The translations under genes and the position numbers were made by a program. The notes under the pieces are model-generated. The model saw nothing but the letters and a program-made list of their open reading frames with translations, was not told the DNA's origin and did not search any database. From the NCBI GenBank assembly GCA_037043455.1, contig JAWPHD010000003.1:1054001-1118000 (forward strand): 64,000 nt of DNA. Direction: 5' to 3'. Positions 1 through 10,538 of this stretch are shown here, piece by piece (positions within the stretch are counted from its first letter, which is position 1; each line of letters starts with the position of its first letter). This stretch comes from Cyrtodaria siliqua (taxonomy: Eukaryota > Mollusca > Bivalvia > Adapedonta > Hiatellidae).

Positions 1-650
1 TTTTAATTATCCATTAATAAACCTATACTTTCAATCAGCACATATGCATTACTACATGACCTGAACGAACACCTGGAAAGAGTTTTGATAAAAGGTTTTG
101 TAGTGTAATTTTGCCGTTATTGACGGGTTAGTTTCTGTAAGGGATCATCAGAAGTTTAATAGGTTAAGGAAATGAGGTATGTCTTCCGAAGATACTCGAG
201 CCAATTCAATGGTGACCTATAACAAATCCTCACTCTTTCTTCACACAGGACCCTTGAGCAAAAACTTTTTACAAACAAAACAACCCCACCCACCTCTTAG
301 AGCCCGGCTCTGGAAGTGGTGGAGCCAGAATAATGATGCTTTTGTTTGCCGGTATCATGTGGAGAGGTCATACAATCTATTTGGTTGATTCTGCTCAGTG
401 ATATAGAAGATATGCAGGGTCTTCCATAGAAATTATTTAAGGGATAGGAGAAATTAAATTTGAATGTCATGGGGTGGGTGTGAGAGGGAGGTTACCCTTC
501 TGGTGACCAATATTTTTAGGGATTATAATTTGTTTAAATGCAATTTGAAGTATATTTCAACTGGAAATAAAAGGATTTTAAAAAAGTATATATATAGCCT
601 ACAAGGAGCTATTTATAGACAGACATAATGCATTTTGGATTTTATTGTTT
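1..650. other. No gene recognised
   Basis: AT-rich DNA. A 50-bp stretch near 90-145 (TTTTGTAGTGTAATTTTGCC and following) recurs in diverged form at 24872-24920, so it is part of a dispersed repeat. The 69-codon open frame at 179-388 has no recognisable motif and no splice support. Confidence 0.4.
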
Positions 651-654
651 TTTT

Positions 655-1560
655 AGCTCGAGCAGAGATCAGTAGAGCTTATGCCGTGGTGCGTCGTCCA
701 TCCTTTTTTTACCTTTTTTGTGGTGACTACTCCTCTGAAACTACTGTTCGGATTTTCATGAAACTTCACAGGAATGTGGCTTTGATGTCTAGTTGTTCCT
801 AGCAAAAATTCAGGTCAGCCAAAAATTCAGGATGGCTGCCACGGCTAAAAATAGATTTAAAAAATGCGATTTTGTGGCGACTACTTCTCAAAAACCGTAA
901 GTGATAGTGATTTGGAACCTTTACCAAAATGACTGGCACGACCTGTAGTTGATCCTTACCATGGCGCCAGTGGCCATCTTTGTTGACGTAGAGTTTTATA
1001 GGAAAAGTTTGTGGCGACTACTCCTGAAATTACTTGTTGGAATTTCATGGAACTTGACAGGAATGTTGCTCTTGATGTCTAGTTGATCCTAGCAAAATTT
1101 CAGATCGGTAGAAAATTCAAGATGGCCGCCACTGCTAAAAATAGATTTGAAAAATGCGACTGTGGCGACTACTTCTCAATAAGCGTAAGTGATATTGAAT
1201 TGGAACCTTTACCTAAATGACTGGACTGCGACATGTACTTGTCCTAACCAAGATTCATTTTGTTTCGATGTCAAAAATGGCCGCCAGCGGCCATCTTTGT
1301 TTACATAGAGTTATATAGGAAAAATTGTGTCGACTACTCCTGAAACTGCTTGACGGATTTTCATGAAACTTCACAGGAAGGTTGCTCTTGATGTTTAGTT
1401 GATCCTAGCAAAAAGTCAGGTGGGCGGGAAATTTAAGATGGTCGCAACAGCTAAAGATAGATTTTAAAAATGCGATTTTGTACTTCTCAAAAAACAGAAG
1501 TGATATTGATGGTCGCCATGGCTAAAAATAGATTTTTAAAAAATAAACTTATAGAAACTA
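655..1560. repeat. Hairpin-headed dispersed repeat, family A
   Basis: Starts with an imperfect hairpin (AGCTCGAGCAGAGATCAG and GTAGAGCTTATGC), then GTCGTCC, then about three diverged ~300-bp units with GTGGCGACTACTCCT, CATGAAACTTCACAGGAA, CAAGATGGCCGCCA and GGCCATCTTTGTTTACAT. Same family as 15642, 38793 and 40801. Confidence 0.85.
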
Positions 1561-1564
1561 CTTT

Positions 1565-2505
1565 TTGAAAACTCTTAAATGATGTTGATATGGGAAATGG
1601 TTGCCGCTTAGTAACTGTGTTATAAGGCATATTTATTTGAAAACTTCCTCAAAGGTGTAGAAAAGTTGGGATTTTTCTTTCAATGTCTCTGGGTCAAAGG
1701 TCACAGCAGCCAGGACCAAACTTAATCAGAGGATTGAAATCTAATAAGCTTAAAATCAAAATACTGTCTAATTGCTGGGCTTGGGGTTTCCAATAAGTTT
1801 ATGTGTTACTTTATCCTAATTACAATGTTGGTGTGATCTGTAGTCATTGAATCTGTGTTTTGCATTGTTAACTGACGTCTCCCTTCTCATGCAATGATTG
1901 TTGAAATACTAAAAAATGCGGTTATCAAGAAATCCTGCTTGAATCAGCTAGTTCAAAAGCACTTTGACAAAAAGTGTATGGCCACTGTTAACAGATAAAG
2001 TAATCAGATAATGTTGATTCACATTTGCCGCTCTTGGAGGTGTGCCAGGCTAAGCCAATCATATTTGGAGGTGTGTGTATCTAAGCCAATCAGTTTAAAC
2101 TTGGCATTCTGTCAATTGTACGTACAATAATGAATTGTAAAGCTGTATACACATTAATGCAAGTCATGTTGCACAAATTTAATTTTGGATTTGTTTCAAT
2201 GGTTAATATACAGTAATAAACTTAAGAGAAATTAATTACATTTTTATTTTCTAATTTTTCGACATTTCACTTTATGTCAATTCAAGTTTTCTTACTTTAT
2301 GCAGAATACCATAATGGGTTAAACACCTTAACTGTGATGAGGCATATAAACATCTCTTATTAATTACAATGTGAAACTTGACCCGGAAGGCGATATTTCT
2401 TGTTTAGAAAATAAACATTCCCAATTTGACGTTCATACATTTATTATTAAAAGAGAAGAAAAACAGAGCTGTAGATAATTTTTGACAGCAGTGAGTATTT
2501 ACTCA
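1565..2505. other. No gene recognised
   Basis: AT-rich intergenic DNA. Only a short local duplication is visible near 2035-2095 (two copies of GGAGGTGTG followed by CTAAGCCAATCA). Confidence 0.4.
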
Positions 2506-2507
2506 TC

Positions 2508-2960
2508 CAGGGTTCTCAATAACTTTTGGTTGAACAGGCCTTTTTGAAAAAGTAACAGGCCTAGGGTCCTCCCCCGGAAAATTTTGAAATTGAGCGCGGC
2601 ATTTCCTGCATTTTGGGCTATTTTGAATGCCTTTTAAATCACACTTTAAAGTGCAATTTTATAAGCAATATTCCCCTATATGCAGATACAAGTACTGCAG
2701 TGCAGTAGTTGTATCTGTATTTAGAGGTAGTGCAGTATGTTGACAATTATATTTATTTACCAAACTTCAACAACACATATTGTATTCTGAACACCACATA
2801 TCCACATAACTACAAAATTCAACAACAAATACTTTCCATTATCTCTACAAAGTTCAATAACACATACTATCCATGTCACTGTCCTCATCTTTTCTTTTTT
2901 TTTGAACGATTTTGAACCGGCCCAAATGCCATTTGAAGCGGTCATTTATTGAGAACCCTG
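2508..2960. mobile_element. MITE, CAGGGTTCTCAATAA terminal inverted repeats (copy 1)
   Basis: Ends are exact inverted copies: CAGGGTTCTCAATAA at the left and TTATTGAGAACCCTG at the right. Flanks CTCATC and CGCATC agree at five of six bases, consistent with a 6-bp target duplication. A second copy of about the same length lies at 58966-59456. No transposase frame, so non-autonomous. Confidence 0.9.
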
Positions 2961-3479
2961 CGCATCAGATTCAAAATGAATGAGTAACAATGCACTCGTT
3001 CAGAGTAAAATATTTCTTTAAATAGTTCATGTTTTCAAAATGGATGTGAGTTAATGGATGTTAAAAGAACAGCTATATAGCTATATATATGCTGATTAAA
3101 TGGAAATTAAGTAAAATCATAAGAAACACTGTATGACCGTAATATAATATTAGACACCCAAATTCCCTTTGTTTTATTAGCTCCCTTTTTATTTAAAAAG
3201 TTGACTGAAGACTGCATACTGCCTGATTTAGAATCAATACTGTGTATGCCATGTTTACTAAGTTATACCCAGGATCGATGTGTCATTAGTTAAAGCTACA
3301 GAGTCCCTATACCAATCGATTTCTTCTTTGTAGGCGTGTCTAGTTCGCCAGCTCATGTTGAAATCGGGTATAAAAATTTAAGCGAACAAATATAGCGCAG
3401 AAAACCATTTACTGTATATACATCGACCAATGCACATCGTACCTATATACAGGTAACAGTAATTTTTACAGAAAAAAAA

Positions 3480-3565
3480 AGCTAGCTGCTTCTTTCGGGG
3501 CTCGAACACACAACCTTCTGATTTCAAGTCCTGTGCTCTATCCACTGAACTATAACGCTACTTGA
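3480..3565 (-). repeat. tRNA-like sequence (pseudo-tRNA)
   Basis: On the - strand, A-box-like TAGTTCAGTGGATAGAGCA and B-box-like TGTTCGAGCC with a CTTGAAATC anticodon-loop region between them. The acceptor and T stems do not pair, so I call it a tRNA-derived remnant rather than a gene. Confidence 0.6.
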
Positions 3566-3847
3566 GAAAATAGTATACTAACTACCATATATTATGTGGC
3601 AAAATAACTTTACATAATTATTTGAACGCAACCAAATATGGATCAATAAATATGTACTTGTAGTCCATATTGTCGCACGTGTAAATTAACATTGCCTGGT
3701 GTAATACTGTATGTTATCAATATGAAACTAATACTTCGCCTCAAATCAACCAAATCTCGACTTGTTATTTAGCATTTGATGAGTTTGTGTGCGCGCTTAT
3801 TTTTACGTAATGCCTATTTAGTGTTAAAAATGCTACAACATATATCA

Positions 3848-3935
3848 ATAAATAGCAGTGGTCTAGTGGTTCAGCGTACATCTTTCAAAACTTACAAGTG
3901 CAAGGCTGTGTTTCAAATCCCGTTCCGGGCAACTA
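3848..3935 (+). repeat. tRNA-like sequence (pseudo-tRNA)
   Basis: A-box-like TGGTCTAGTGGTTCAGCG and B-box-like TTTCAAATCCC at tRNA spacing, but no convincing acceptor stem. It faces away from the similar sequence at 3480-3565. Confidence 0.55.
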
Positions 3936-4130
3936 TTTTTTGATATATATTCTGGAGCCTTATATTTATCAATGTTACCTGTACGGAGGCCAAGTAAAAA
4001 TCTTAAATTTTACGCATCGATTTCTGCTTATGTACCGACTTTTGGGGTGTTCGTCGATTTGAAACTACTTCACACGTGATTGCGTATTCATGAGTTATTA
4101 CCAGTTAAAATAGGGACTGTGCAGCTTTAA

Positions 4131-5655
4131 GGTCAGTCCTCTGTGGTATTATTGGTAAAGGTCATGATGTTATCATATAGTTTTCAACTGCCAAGTGTTT
4201 GTCCTTGAATATGTTCAGGTACATGTTAGTCACATGTGTACAAAACTCAATCCTGGTGTTCAGGTCATATAATCATGTATATTTGGGATTGAAAGTAAAT
4301 TTTATTTAACTGGTTCTAAAAATATCCGTGATTGAATATACGTAAACTGAATAATTAGTCGATAACTCTTAATTCGACGCTCCAATTTCGGGGTTTTACC
4401 TGGCTGGGGTTTAATGGGTTCTCAAAATATGTAAGTTATATAAGTACCTCGTCGTAAGTGGGTTTAAAAGTGGTGTCCAATATGATGTAAAATGTACCTG
4501 TTGTTGGCAGGATTGCTACTTTAAAAGAATTACTTGCACCAAATATCCACATGTACGATAACTCAACCTACCCTAAGTTATAGCCCGTAGCCTAATGTTT
4601 TTAATGGTAAAAAATAGCAAGTACATAAAAGTCAGGATGCCTATATCTTGTAAACCTTCCTATCAACTTACCTGTCCTATATTAAAATAGGTCATGCTCA
4701 CCTGCTGGCATGAGTGAGTGTAGTCATATCTGTAATATGGTAATAGTAATTAGTACATACTATTAATAAAGGGTCATGGTTTGGATTCAAGTGTTTTTAA
4801 AGACAGTATGATAGCAACACGTTTTTTCTTCAAATTCTTCTTTTCCAGATTATAGAAATTTACTTTCAAAAGTATTTCAGAATCACTGTTTTAAATTTAT
4901 GTTTCTTATAACAAAAGAAAGGCACACTTAATGGTTCATTGCTATCATAAAATAAGCGAAGGTATATACGGCTGGTTTCACTGGCTGTCTTTGAATAAAG
5001 GCCTAGGTGCAAATAATCTTGTAACAAATCGCAATCCATGTTTACTATTGTAGTTGTTCCTCCAAGATAAGATTTTAAGAATCTATTTGATAGAAAGAGT
5101 AGGGCACTAAGCATATTTTCCCCTTTTTTCTTGGGCAGCTTGAAATAACCTAAACAGTGTTCAACAATTCAGTTTTTAATCATGTTGAAATTCAACTGTC
5201 CCTATACTATAATCTATAGTCATTTGTATTAAACCTTGTTTATGACCCATTTGTATTAGACCTTGTTGATGACCCTAAACTATTTTGGTCAGCTTGCTTA
5301 TGACCTTGAAGTCACATGTATTTTGAGATACTTTTGATGTTCATGAGTATGAATATCACACATGTCAGCAAATCAGATATCTACAACCTTGAACATGGCA
5401 TTTACATCAGTTTAGTGTAGCAGCTGAACTGTAAACAAGGGACTTATTTATAGAGTGGTAGAGTGGTAAGATAAAAATCGGTCAGAAAGGGGAATTTGAT
5501 TATTATATCTGAAGAGGTGAGTAGTTTATTTTTGCATTCACTGTTTTGATTCAATTTATAATTCATCAAAGATTTGGATATGTTTTACAGGTTGGATATT
5601 ATACAGTTTATATATAGGTTAGCTTGTTTGCAAATTCTGTGTTATAAAGGTATGG
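4131..5655. other. No gene recognised
   Basis: AT-rich DNA without a supported exon or clear repeat. The 82-codon - strand frame at 4866-5114 shows no family motif. Two diverged copies of a CATTTGTATTA..ACCTTGTT sequence occur near 5220-5270. Confidence 0.35.
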
Positions 5656-5659
5656 TAAG

Positions 5660-5906
5660 GTCAATTATTTAACGTGGGTAGTCGATAAAAGTCCCCACCT
5701 GGAATGGATGGAACAACTGCCCACGAGCAGGTGTCTTTTTACCTCCCCGGCATCCCGTCCAGGATAGTTCTGCTGGAAACAGTACCCAATTACATGTAGG
5801 TAATCACTCAGCACTGAACACCAGTAGGGAAATCAGCTGCGGCCGAGAATCGGACCACTGGCGTGAAAGTCCAACCTGCTAACCATTACACCACTGACTC
5901 CCCTTA
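5660..5906 (-). mobile_element. tRNA-headed SINE
   Basis: Read on the - strand it starts with a tRNA-like head: A box TGGTGTAATGGTTAGCA, anticodon-loop region GACTTTCAC and B box GGTCCGATTCTC, most like tRNA-Glu. A non-tRNA body follows (ACGGGATGCCGGGGAGGT). Likely a pol III retroposon. Confidence 0.75.
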
Positions 5907-6000
5907 TAGGCTATTGTTGTCCCACTTTTTCGACAGCTGGAGTGATAGCCCCGACAACACTAGGTTTAATTATATTTTTTTTAGCACCTACACCATTTCT

Positions 6001-6306
6001 TTAAAGGGACACATGGCAATCTTTTTTTTTTTAAATTTTTTTTTGCATAACTTACATTGTTCAATTATTTAATACTAATTATAAGAATTGTTTAAAGCAA
6101 ATTGTTTTTGCATATTACTAACTGTTGATAATATTGCCCTAATATTATATTTAAATCTATGTTGGGATAAGAAGAAAAAATGAAAACTCAAAATTTTAAT
6201 TATATATGCAAGCAGGTTTAAAGTCAAGACGATACTGGACTAATAAATCCAGATGCATATTTTAATGCATGATAAAAACTTCAAGATTGCCATGTTTCTC
6301 TTTGAA
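6001..6306. mobile_element. Short MITE, TTAAAGGGAC-type ends
   Basis: Left end TTAAAGGGACACATGGCAAT is mirrored by GATTGCCATGTTTCTCTTTG at the right (imperfect, about 20 bp). The interior is T-rich and non-coding. Similar TTAAAGGGA ends occur at 45142 and 37194. Confidence 0.7.
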
Positions 6307-6460
6307 ACTTGGTATGTACAATAACTGGGATAAGGCCTACTGACCAAGCCCTACCCCACCAGTGACCTTGACTTTAAAGACAAAATAACTTAAAGGCAAT
6401 TTTTTTCGGGTTAAACATTTGGTTAATGTTTATTTGAAGCTTTATATAACTGTAATAAAT

Positions 6461-6747
6461 GGAGCGTCTGTGGCCGAGTGGTTAACGTCTCTGACTTGAA
6501 ATCACTTGCCACTCACCGCTGTAGGTTTGATCCCTTACGGGACTAGGAATCTTTATGTGAGGAAGCTATCTAGCTGGCTTGCGGAACATCGGTGGTTCAA
6601 CCCAGGTGCCCGCTTGTGCACGAAAATTGCCCGGAGGGGCACCTGGGGTCTTCCTCCACCAATGGAAGCTGGAAAGTCGCCATATGACCTTAGCTGTTGG
6701 TGCGACTATAAAATCCAATTCAATCAATCAATAACTGTAATAATGAA
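6461..6747 (+). mobile_element. tRNA-Ser-headed SINE (copy 1)
   Basis: Head GTCTGTGGCCGAGTGGTTAA, then GACTTGAAATC (TGA anticodon as in tRNA-Ser) and B box GGTTTGATCCC. The body has GGAACATCGGTGGTTCAACC and GTCTTCCTCCACCAATGGAA; the tail is CAATTCAATCAATCAAT. A second copy lies inverted at 8742-9000. The 91-codon frame across it is not a gene. Confidence 0.88.
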
Positions 6748-7320
6748 TAGTAATTGCTTTGAAACTTGGTTAGTACAATAACGGGGGTAAGAATCTCTTA
6801 CTAAATCCCACCTCAACGTGACCTGTACTTTAAAGACAAAATAACTTCGGCAGGTTTTGTTTAATATTTCATTTTAGTTTATTTGAAGCTTAATATTTCC
6901 AACGTCATCAGCAGTGTTTCTTTGTGACTGAGTGAGGAAGTGTCAGTTGTTATGGATAGGGAATAGAAAGAAAAGGGACACTGCAGATCCCACAAAATAA
7001 TGTTCATTTTCTTTTCATGCTCATTAACGGTCTTCATCATGACCCCTGCATTGTTTTAGGTGCCATCGCTCAGATCACTAGAGCAGTGGCAGAAAAACAA
7101 TAAATGTGGCTCCAGCATAAATGGGGTGTCTGCAATAGAATTTGCAGCAACTATGCAGTGTTCTAGGCCGAGCCTGGAATGTTCATTCCTCTTAGGCGCC
7201 ATGATAAACTTTCATGTGTTGGTGTGCCTTAAAACCCAATTCATTTCTTACGGATAGCGGGAGGTGTACAGTACTGGTTCTACCTAGGAAAAGTGGGTGG
7301 TCTTCCACCACAAAACCGTC

Positions 7321-7693
7321 CAGTGTTTTTTTTATGCCTAATTTGGGGCCGAATTCGGCCCCATTCACAATTCCAAAAAGTATAATTTTTTCACAGTTAT
7401 ATCCAAAAAATTCACAATATGAAAAAAAAAATTGTTTTTTTTGTTTTTTTGGGGTAAATACAGACCCGTAAGGAAACTAGTCTTAATACAAGCTGGTGTC
7501 AAAACTAGTCTGTATTTACCAAAAACAAAACTTAAAACCAAGGGATGATAATCTGTGAAAATAAAAGTGAAAAAAGTTTATTTCTCTTTTGTTATAATAT
7601 TTCACAATTTTCACAATTTCTAGAAAAATGCTGCTATTTTTCACAATGGCATGGGCACACGCTGCATTCACAAAACGCATAAAAAAAACACTG
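7321..7693. mobile_element. MITE, CAGTGTTTTTTTTATGC ends, CCGTC duplication
   Basis: Left end CAGTGTTTTTTTTATGC is exactly inverted at the right (GCATAAAAAAAACACTG). CCGTC directly precedes and follows the element, a 5-bp target duplication. Inside are an 18-bp perfect palindrome centred on GGGGCCGAATTCGGCCCC and inverted GGTAAATACAGAC arms at 7453-7465 and 7508-7520. The ends resemble hAT termini, but a 5-bp duplication is shorter than the usual 8. Confidence 0.88.
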
Positions 7694-7990
7694 CCGTCAT
7701 ATAATCTTACGTGTTGAAAATGACCTAAAACACTATACAAATAAAATTCTTGGTTACTCAGCATGTACATTAACTGGGGTAAGTCCTAGTCCCCTGACTA
7801 AGCCCAACCCCACCTGTGACCTTGACCTTCACTTTAAAGACAAAATGACTTATGTAATTTGTTTCATGGTTGAAGTTTAGTTAAGTCTTTTTGAAGTTTG
7901 ATATAGATCTCCAAAGGCATTACTTTGTTGGTCTAGATATTCACCTGGGTAGGCCCTACCATACCACTGATCTTGACCTTATATAGGAAA

Positions 7991-8590
7991 ATGAAAACTT
8001 AGTATTAAAATAATTGTGCTTCACAAAGTTTCTGGTTTTGATAGAAAGGTGATGCAGAAAGATAAGATGAAAATAAATGCATTTCATACTTATTGCAGTT
8101 ATTAAATGGCAAAAACACCCCGAAATGGTTGTAACTTAAAACCAGATGTTTTAAATCGTAACTTAAAACCAGTTGTTTTTAATTGTTGAACTGATAACCA
8201 GTTGTTTTAAAGACATATTTCGAGCCTTTTGTATTTGGGGGGTGGGGAGAGAATTTCTATAGGTAACTGTAAATCGCTGTTAGAAATACATTTGCACAAG
8301 GAAATTGAGATTATTAGTTTTTTGTCAAAGGATGAGGCCCGTCCCATAAAGAGTGAATACTAATGTAGTAAAAATGATAACCGTTTTGCATTTTATCTGC
8401 ACTTGTTTATATGTTAAAACAATTATGTATAGATGGATTTTCTTAAAAGACCCTTGTTAACAATTAATAGTTTTTTTGTATTTTTAGCACAATATACTCT
8501 ATTATCAGTTACTTCTCTGCCATGTTTTAGTAAATCTCAAATGCAAGAAACTCATCGGGACTTCAAAATTCAAAAATCGTCATCTGTCAA
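7991..8590. other. No gene recognised
   Basis: AT-rich DNA with a short local repeat of AACTTAAAACCAG..GTTTTAA near 8128-8200. No supported exon. Confidence 0.35.
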
Positions 8591-8595
8591 GTGTT

Positions 8596-8745
8596 TTTGA
8601 TCACCTGAGCCGAAGGCTCAGTGTGATGTTTTGGAATCACTCTTCGTCTGTTGTCCGTCGTCGTCGTCGTTATATTTTGCTTCTGACGACCTTTTCTCAG
8701 AAACCGCTTGTCGGAATTCAACCAAATCTTATATGAATTCATTAA
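8596..8745. repeat. Hairpin-headed dispersed repeat, truncated (family H)
   Basis: Begins with the hairpin CACCTGAGCCGAAGGCTCAG followed by TGTG, then TGTTGTCCGTCGTCGTCG and CTTTTCTCAGAAACCGCTTG. It is cut at 8745 by a SINE, and diverged continuation may lie after 9000. Confidence 0.65.
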
Positions 8746-9000
8746 ACTGGATTTATAGTTGCACCAACAGCTAAGGTCATTTGGCGACATTCCAGCTTTT
8801 TATTGGTGGAGGAAGACCCCAGGTGCAAACCCGGGCATTTTTTCGTGCACGGGCACGCACCTGAGTAGAACCACCGACGTTCCGCAAGCAAGCTGGATAG
8901 CTTGATACTCACATACTAAACAGTCCTGGCCCCATGGGGAATCGAACCCACAGCGGTGAGGGACATGTGATTTCAAGTCTGAGACCACTCGACCACACGT
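8742..9000 (-). mobile_element. tRNA-Ser-headed SINE (copy 2)
   Basis: Reverse-strand copy of the 6461 SINE: head GTGGTCGAGTGGTCTCAGAC, TTGAAATC, B box GGGTTCGATTCCCC, then GTGGTTCTACTCAGGTGCG and GTCTTCCTCCACCAATAAAA. It sits inside a hairpin-headed repeat, so it inserted later. Confidence 0.88.
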
Positions 9001-9194
9001 TTATGTGAAGCATCATTATATGTTTGTTTGAATGGTGCACCTGAAGTCATAAATGCAACCGCAATGGGGCTTATCAGTTTCATTGAACAAATCTTAAAAA
9101 ATCTTCTGCAAAAATACAAGATATAGAGCTGTGATATTTGCATGTAACATCGTCTTATGGTCCTCTAACTAGTTTGTTCTAATGGTGACTGAGA

Positions 9195-9415
9195 TCAAAT
9201 TTGGACCCGCCCCAGTGTCCTACTCATTCATACGAACTTTAATCAAGCATACTTTTTGAGTTATGCTCCGGACAAAAAGAGTGATGCACGGATGCACACA
9301 CGGACGGACGGAAAAAGCGGCGGATATATGCTCCCCCATAATAAACAATCTAGTGTTTTTAGTTACAATATATTTTATATCAAAAACTAAAAAAAAAGAC
9401 TGATGGGGCCTCAAT
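9195..9415 (-). repeat. CCGTCCGTCCG-type dispersed repeat fragment
   Basis: On the - strand ATGGGGGAGCATATATCCGC, then TTTTCCGTCCGTCCGTGTG and GAGTTATGC-like text; a headed fragment of the same architecture as the 51281 repeat. Confidence 0.55.
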
Positions 9416-9800
9416 ATAATGCCTCTGTGGTAATCAGTCAGCGAGAAGTAAGCAGTTAAAAAGCATGCTATCCATGATTTTTCAACGACTTCATTCAGTT
9501 GGGAAATGTGTCTTTAAATGACTTTATCAAGTTTCACCTCGGACTGTTATTAAACACTACAGAGCCCTCCTGTGCAGACCTGCAGGTTATATATGCTATG
9601 TTTAACTAATATGGGTCGGGCATAGCTAGAGCATTTTCAAAGGGTGGGCAAAAGACACATTAATGATTATGCTAGGGGTACGGAGGGCAATCCCAACCAG
9701 AATGTTTTAATTGGTAGATACTCCGTGCTATATTTTGGGAGTATTTTCCAAAATTTTGAATAGCTATTTTCATGCTGACATTTGTTGATTTAAAGTTCTC

Positions 9801-10175
9801 CGGCCATGTTTTGTTTCATGAACATGTTTATGTTTTTTTAAATCGAAATCAATACACAACAATACATATTTACAATTCACACATTGCAATTTCTGTAAAA
9901 AGCAAGAATAAGATTTTATTTGATGATGTAGAAAACTTTGAACAGGTAAATTAATCCACAGGTAAATGTATTTATCAATTATCTGGCAATAGGTTTGCAG
10001 CTATACAATTCAGATTTACTGCATTTCCCTGTGCAGTCATGCGGTGGTAAAAGTACTATCTACTTCATGCAAATAAAAATACTTTTTTTACATACAACTT
10101 AGTAGCTGTTTTAAATATGATGTTTAAGAGTTAAATGTGTTAATTGATAATACTACAAAAAGGGTGGCCATGCAT
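9801..10175. repeat. Dispersed repeat, copy also at 44190-44450
   Basis: AATCAATACACAACAATA, CAGGTAAATTAATCCACAGG and TTAATTGATAATACTACAAA occur in the same order in both places, with the second copy shorter by internal deletions. Family unknown. Confidence 0.75.
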
Positions 10176-10399
10176 CTTTAAGCCTGAATTTTCATGGAAA
10201 TGGGAATAAGATAACTCTTATACCCACTCCTCCCTCATTTTATTGCACTACTGCACTTTTTAATTCTCCTGTTTTTTCAGACGATGTGTAGGTAGCTTTG
10301 TTCCTGTGGGTTATTGTGTAAGGGTCTGTGTTGTCCAGCACACTAGAATATTGCATGCTTTCAATGCCACATTTCATTACGCGTCTGATTTTCTTTCAG

Positions 10400-10538
10400 T
10401 CTCTGAGCAGAATGAAGATTGCCGTGATTGGACAGAGTTTGTTTGGGGCTGACGTGTACAAGCTGTTACAGAAGGACGGACACAAAATAGTCGGTGTGTT
10501 TACCGTACCAGATGTCAACGGAAAACCAGACCCTCTAG
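10400..10538 (+). CDS. ALDH1L: ALDH1L exon 1 (first coding exon; ATG at 10412)
   Basis: A pyrimidine tract ending TTCTTTCAG precedes base 10400, so this is an internal exon and a 5' exon lies upstream. The ATG at 10412 opens [12 protein letters not shown], the usual start of the family and its Rossmann-like beta strand, so I chose it. Four codons (S-L-S-R) are open between the acceptor and the ATG, so a longer N-terminus from an upstream exon is possible. Encodes residues 1-42; the donor GTACGT follows the first base of codon 43. Confidence 0.95.

Larger units (their letters stand above)
3290..4130. mobile_element. TTAA-flanked MITE carrying two tRNA-like arms
   Basis: Left end TTAAAGCTACAGAGTCCCTA is mirrored at the right by ATAGGGACTGTGCAGCTTTA followed by A (two mismatches), both starting or ending in TTAA, the target site of piggyBac and Kolobok transposons. 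Inside, tRNA-like sequences lie in opposite orientation at about 3480-3565 (-) and 3848-3935 (+). Confidence 0.8.
6307..7990. repeat. Interrupted tandem repeat, ~150-bp unit
   Basis: Three to four diverged copies of a unit with CCCCACCAGTGACCTTGACT, TTTAAAGACAAAATAACTT and GTTTATTTGAAGCTT occur at about 6307-6450, 6757-6900, 7768-7905 and 7930-7990. A SINE (6461-6747), a MITE (7321-7693) and other insertions separate them. Confidence 0.7.

Noticed and set aside
6461..6545. Functional tRNA-Ser gene
   Set aside because: Only the head resembles tRNA; the 3' acceptor half is missing and a SINE body follows. The heads at 8742-9000, 33836 and 5906 were rejected as tRNA genes for the same reason.
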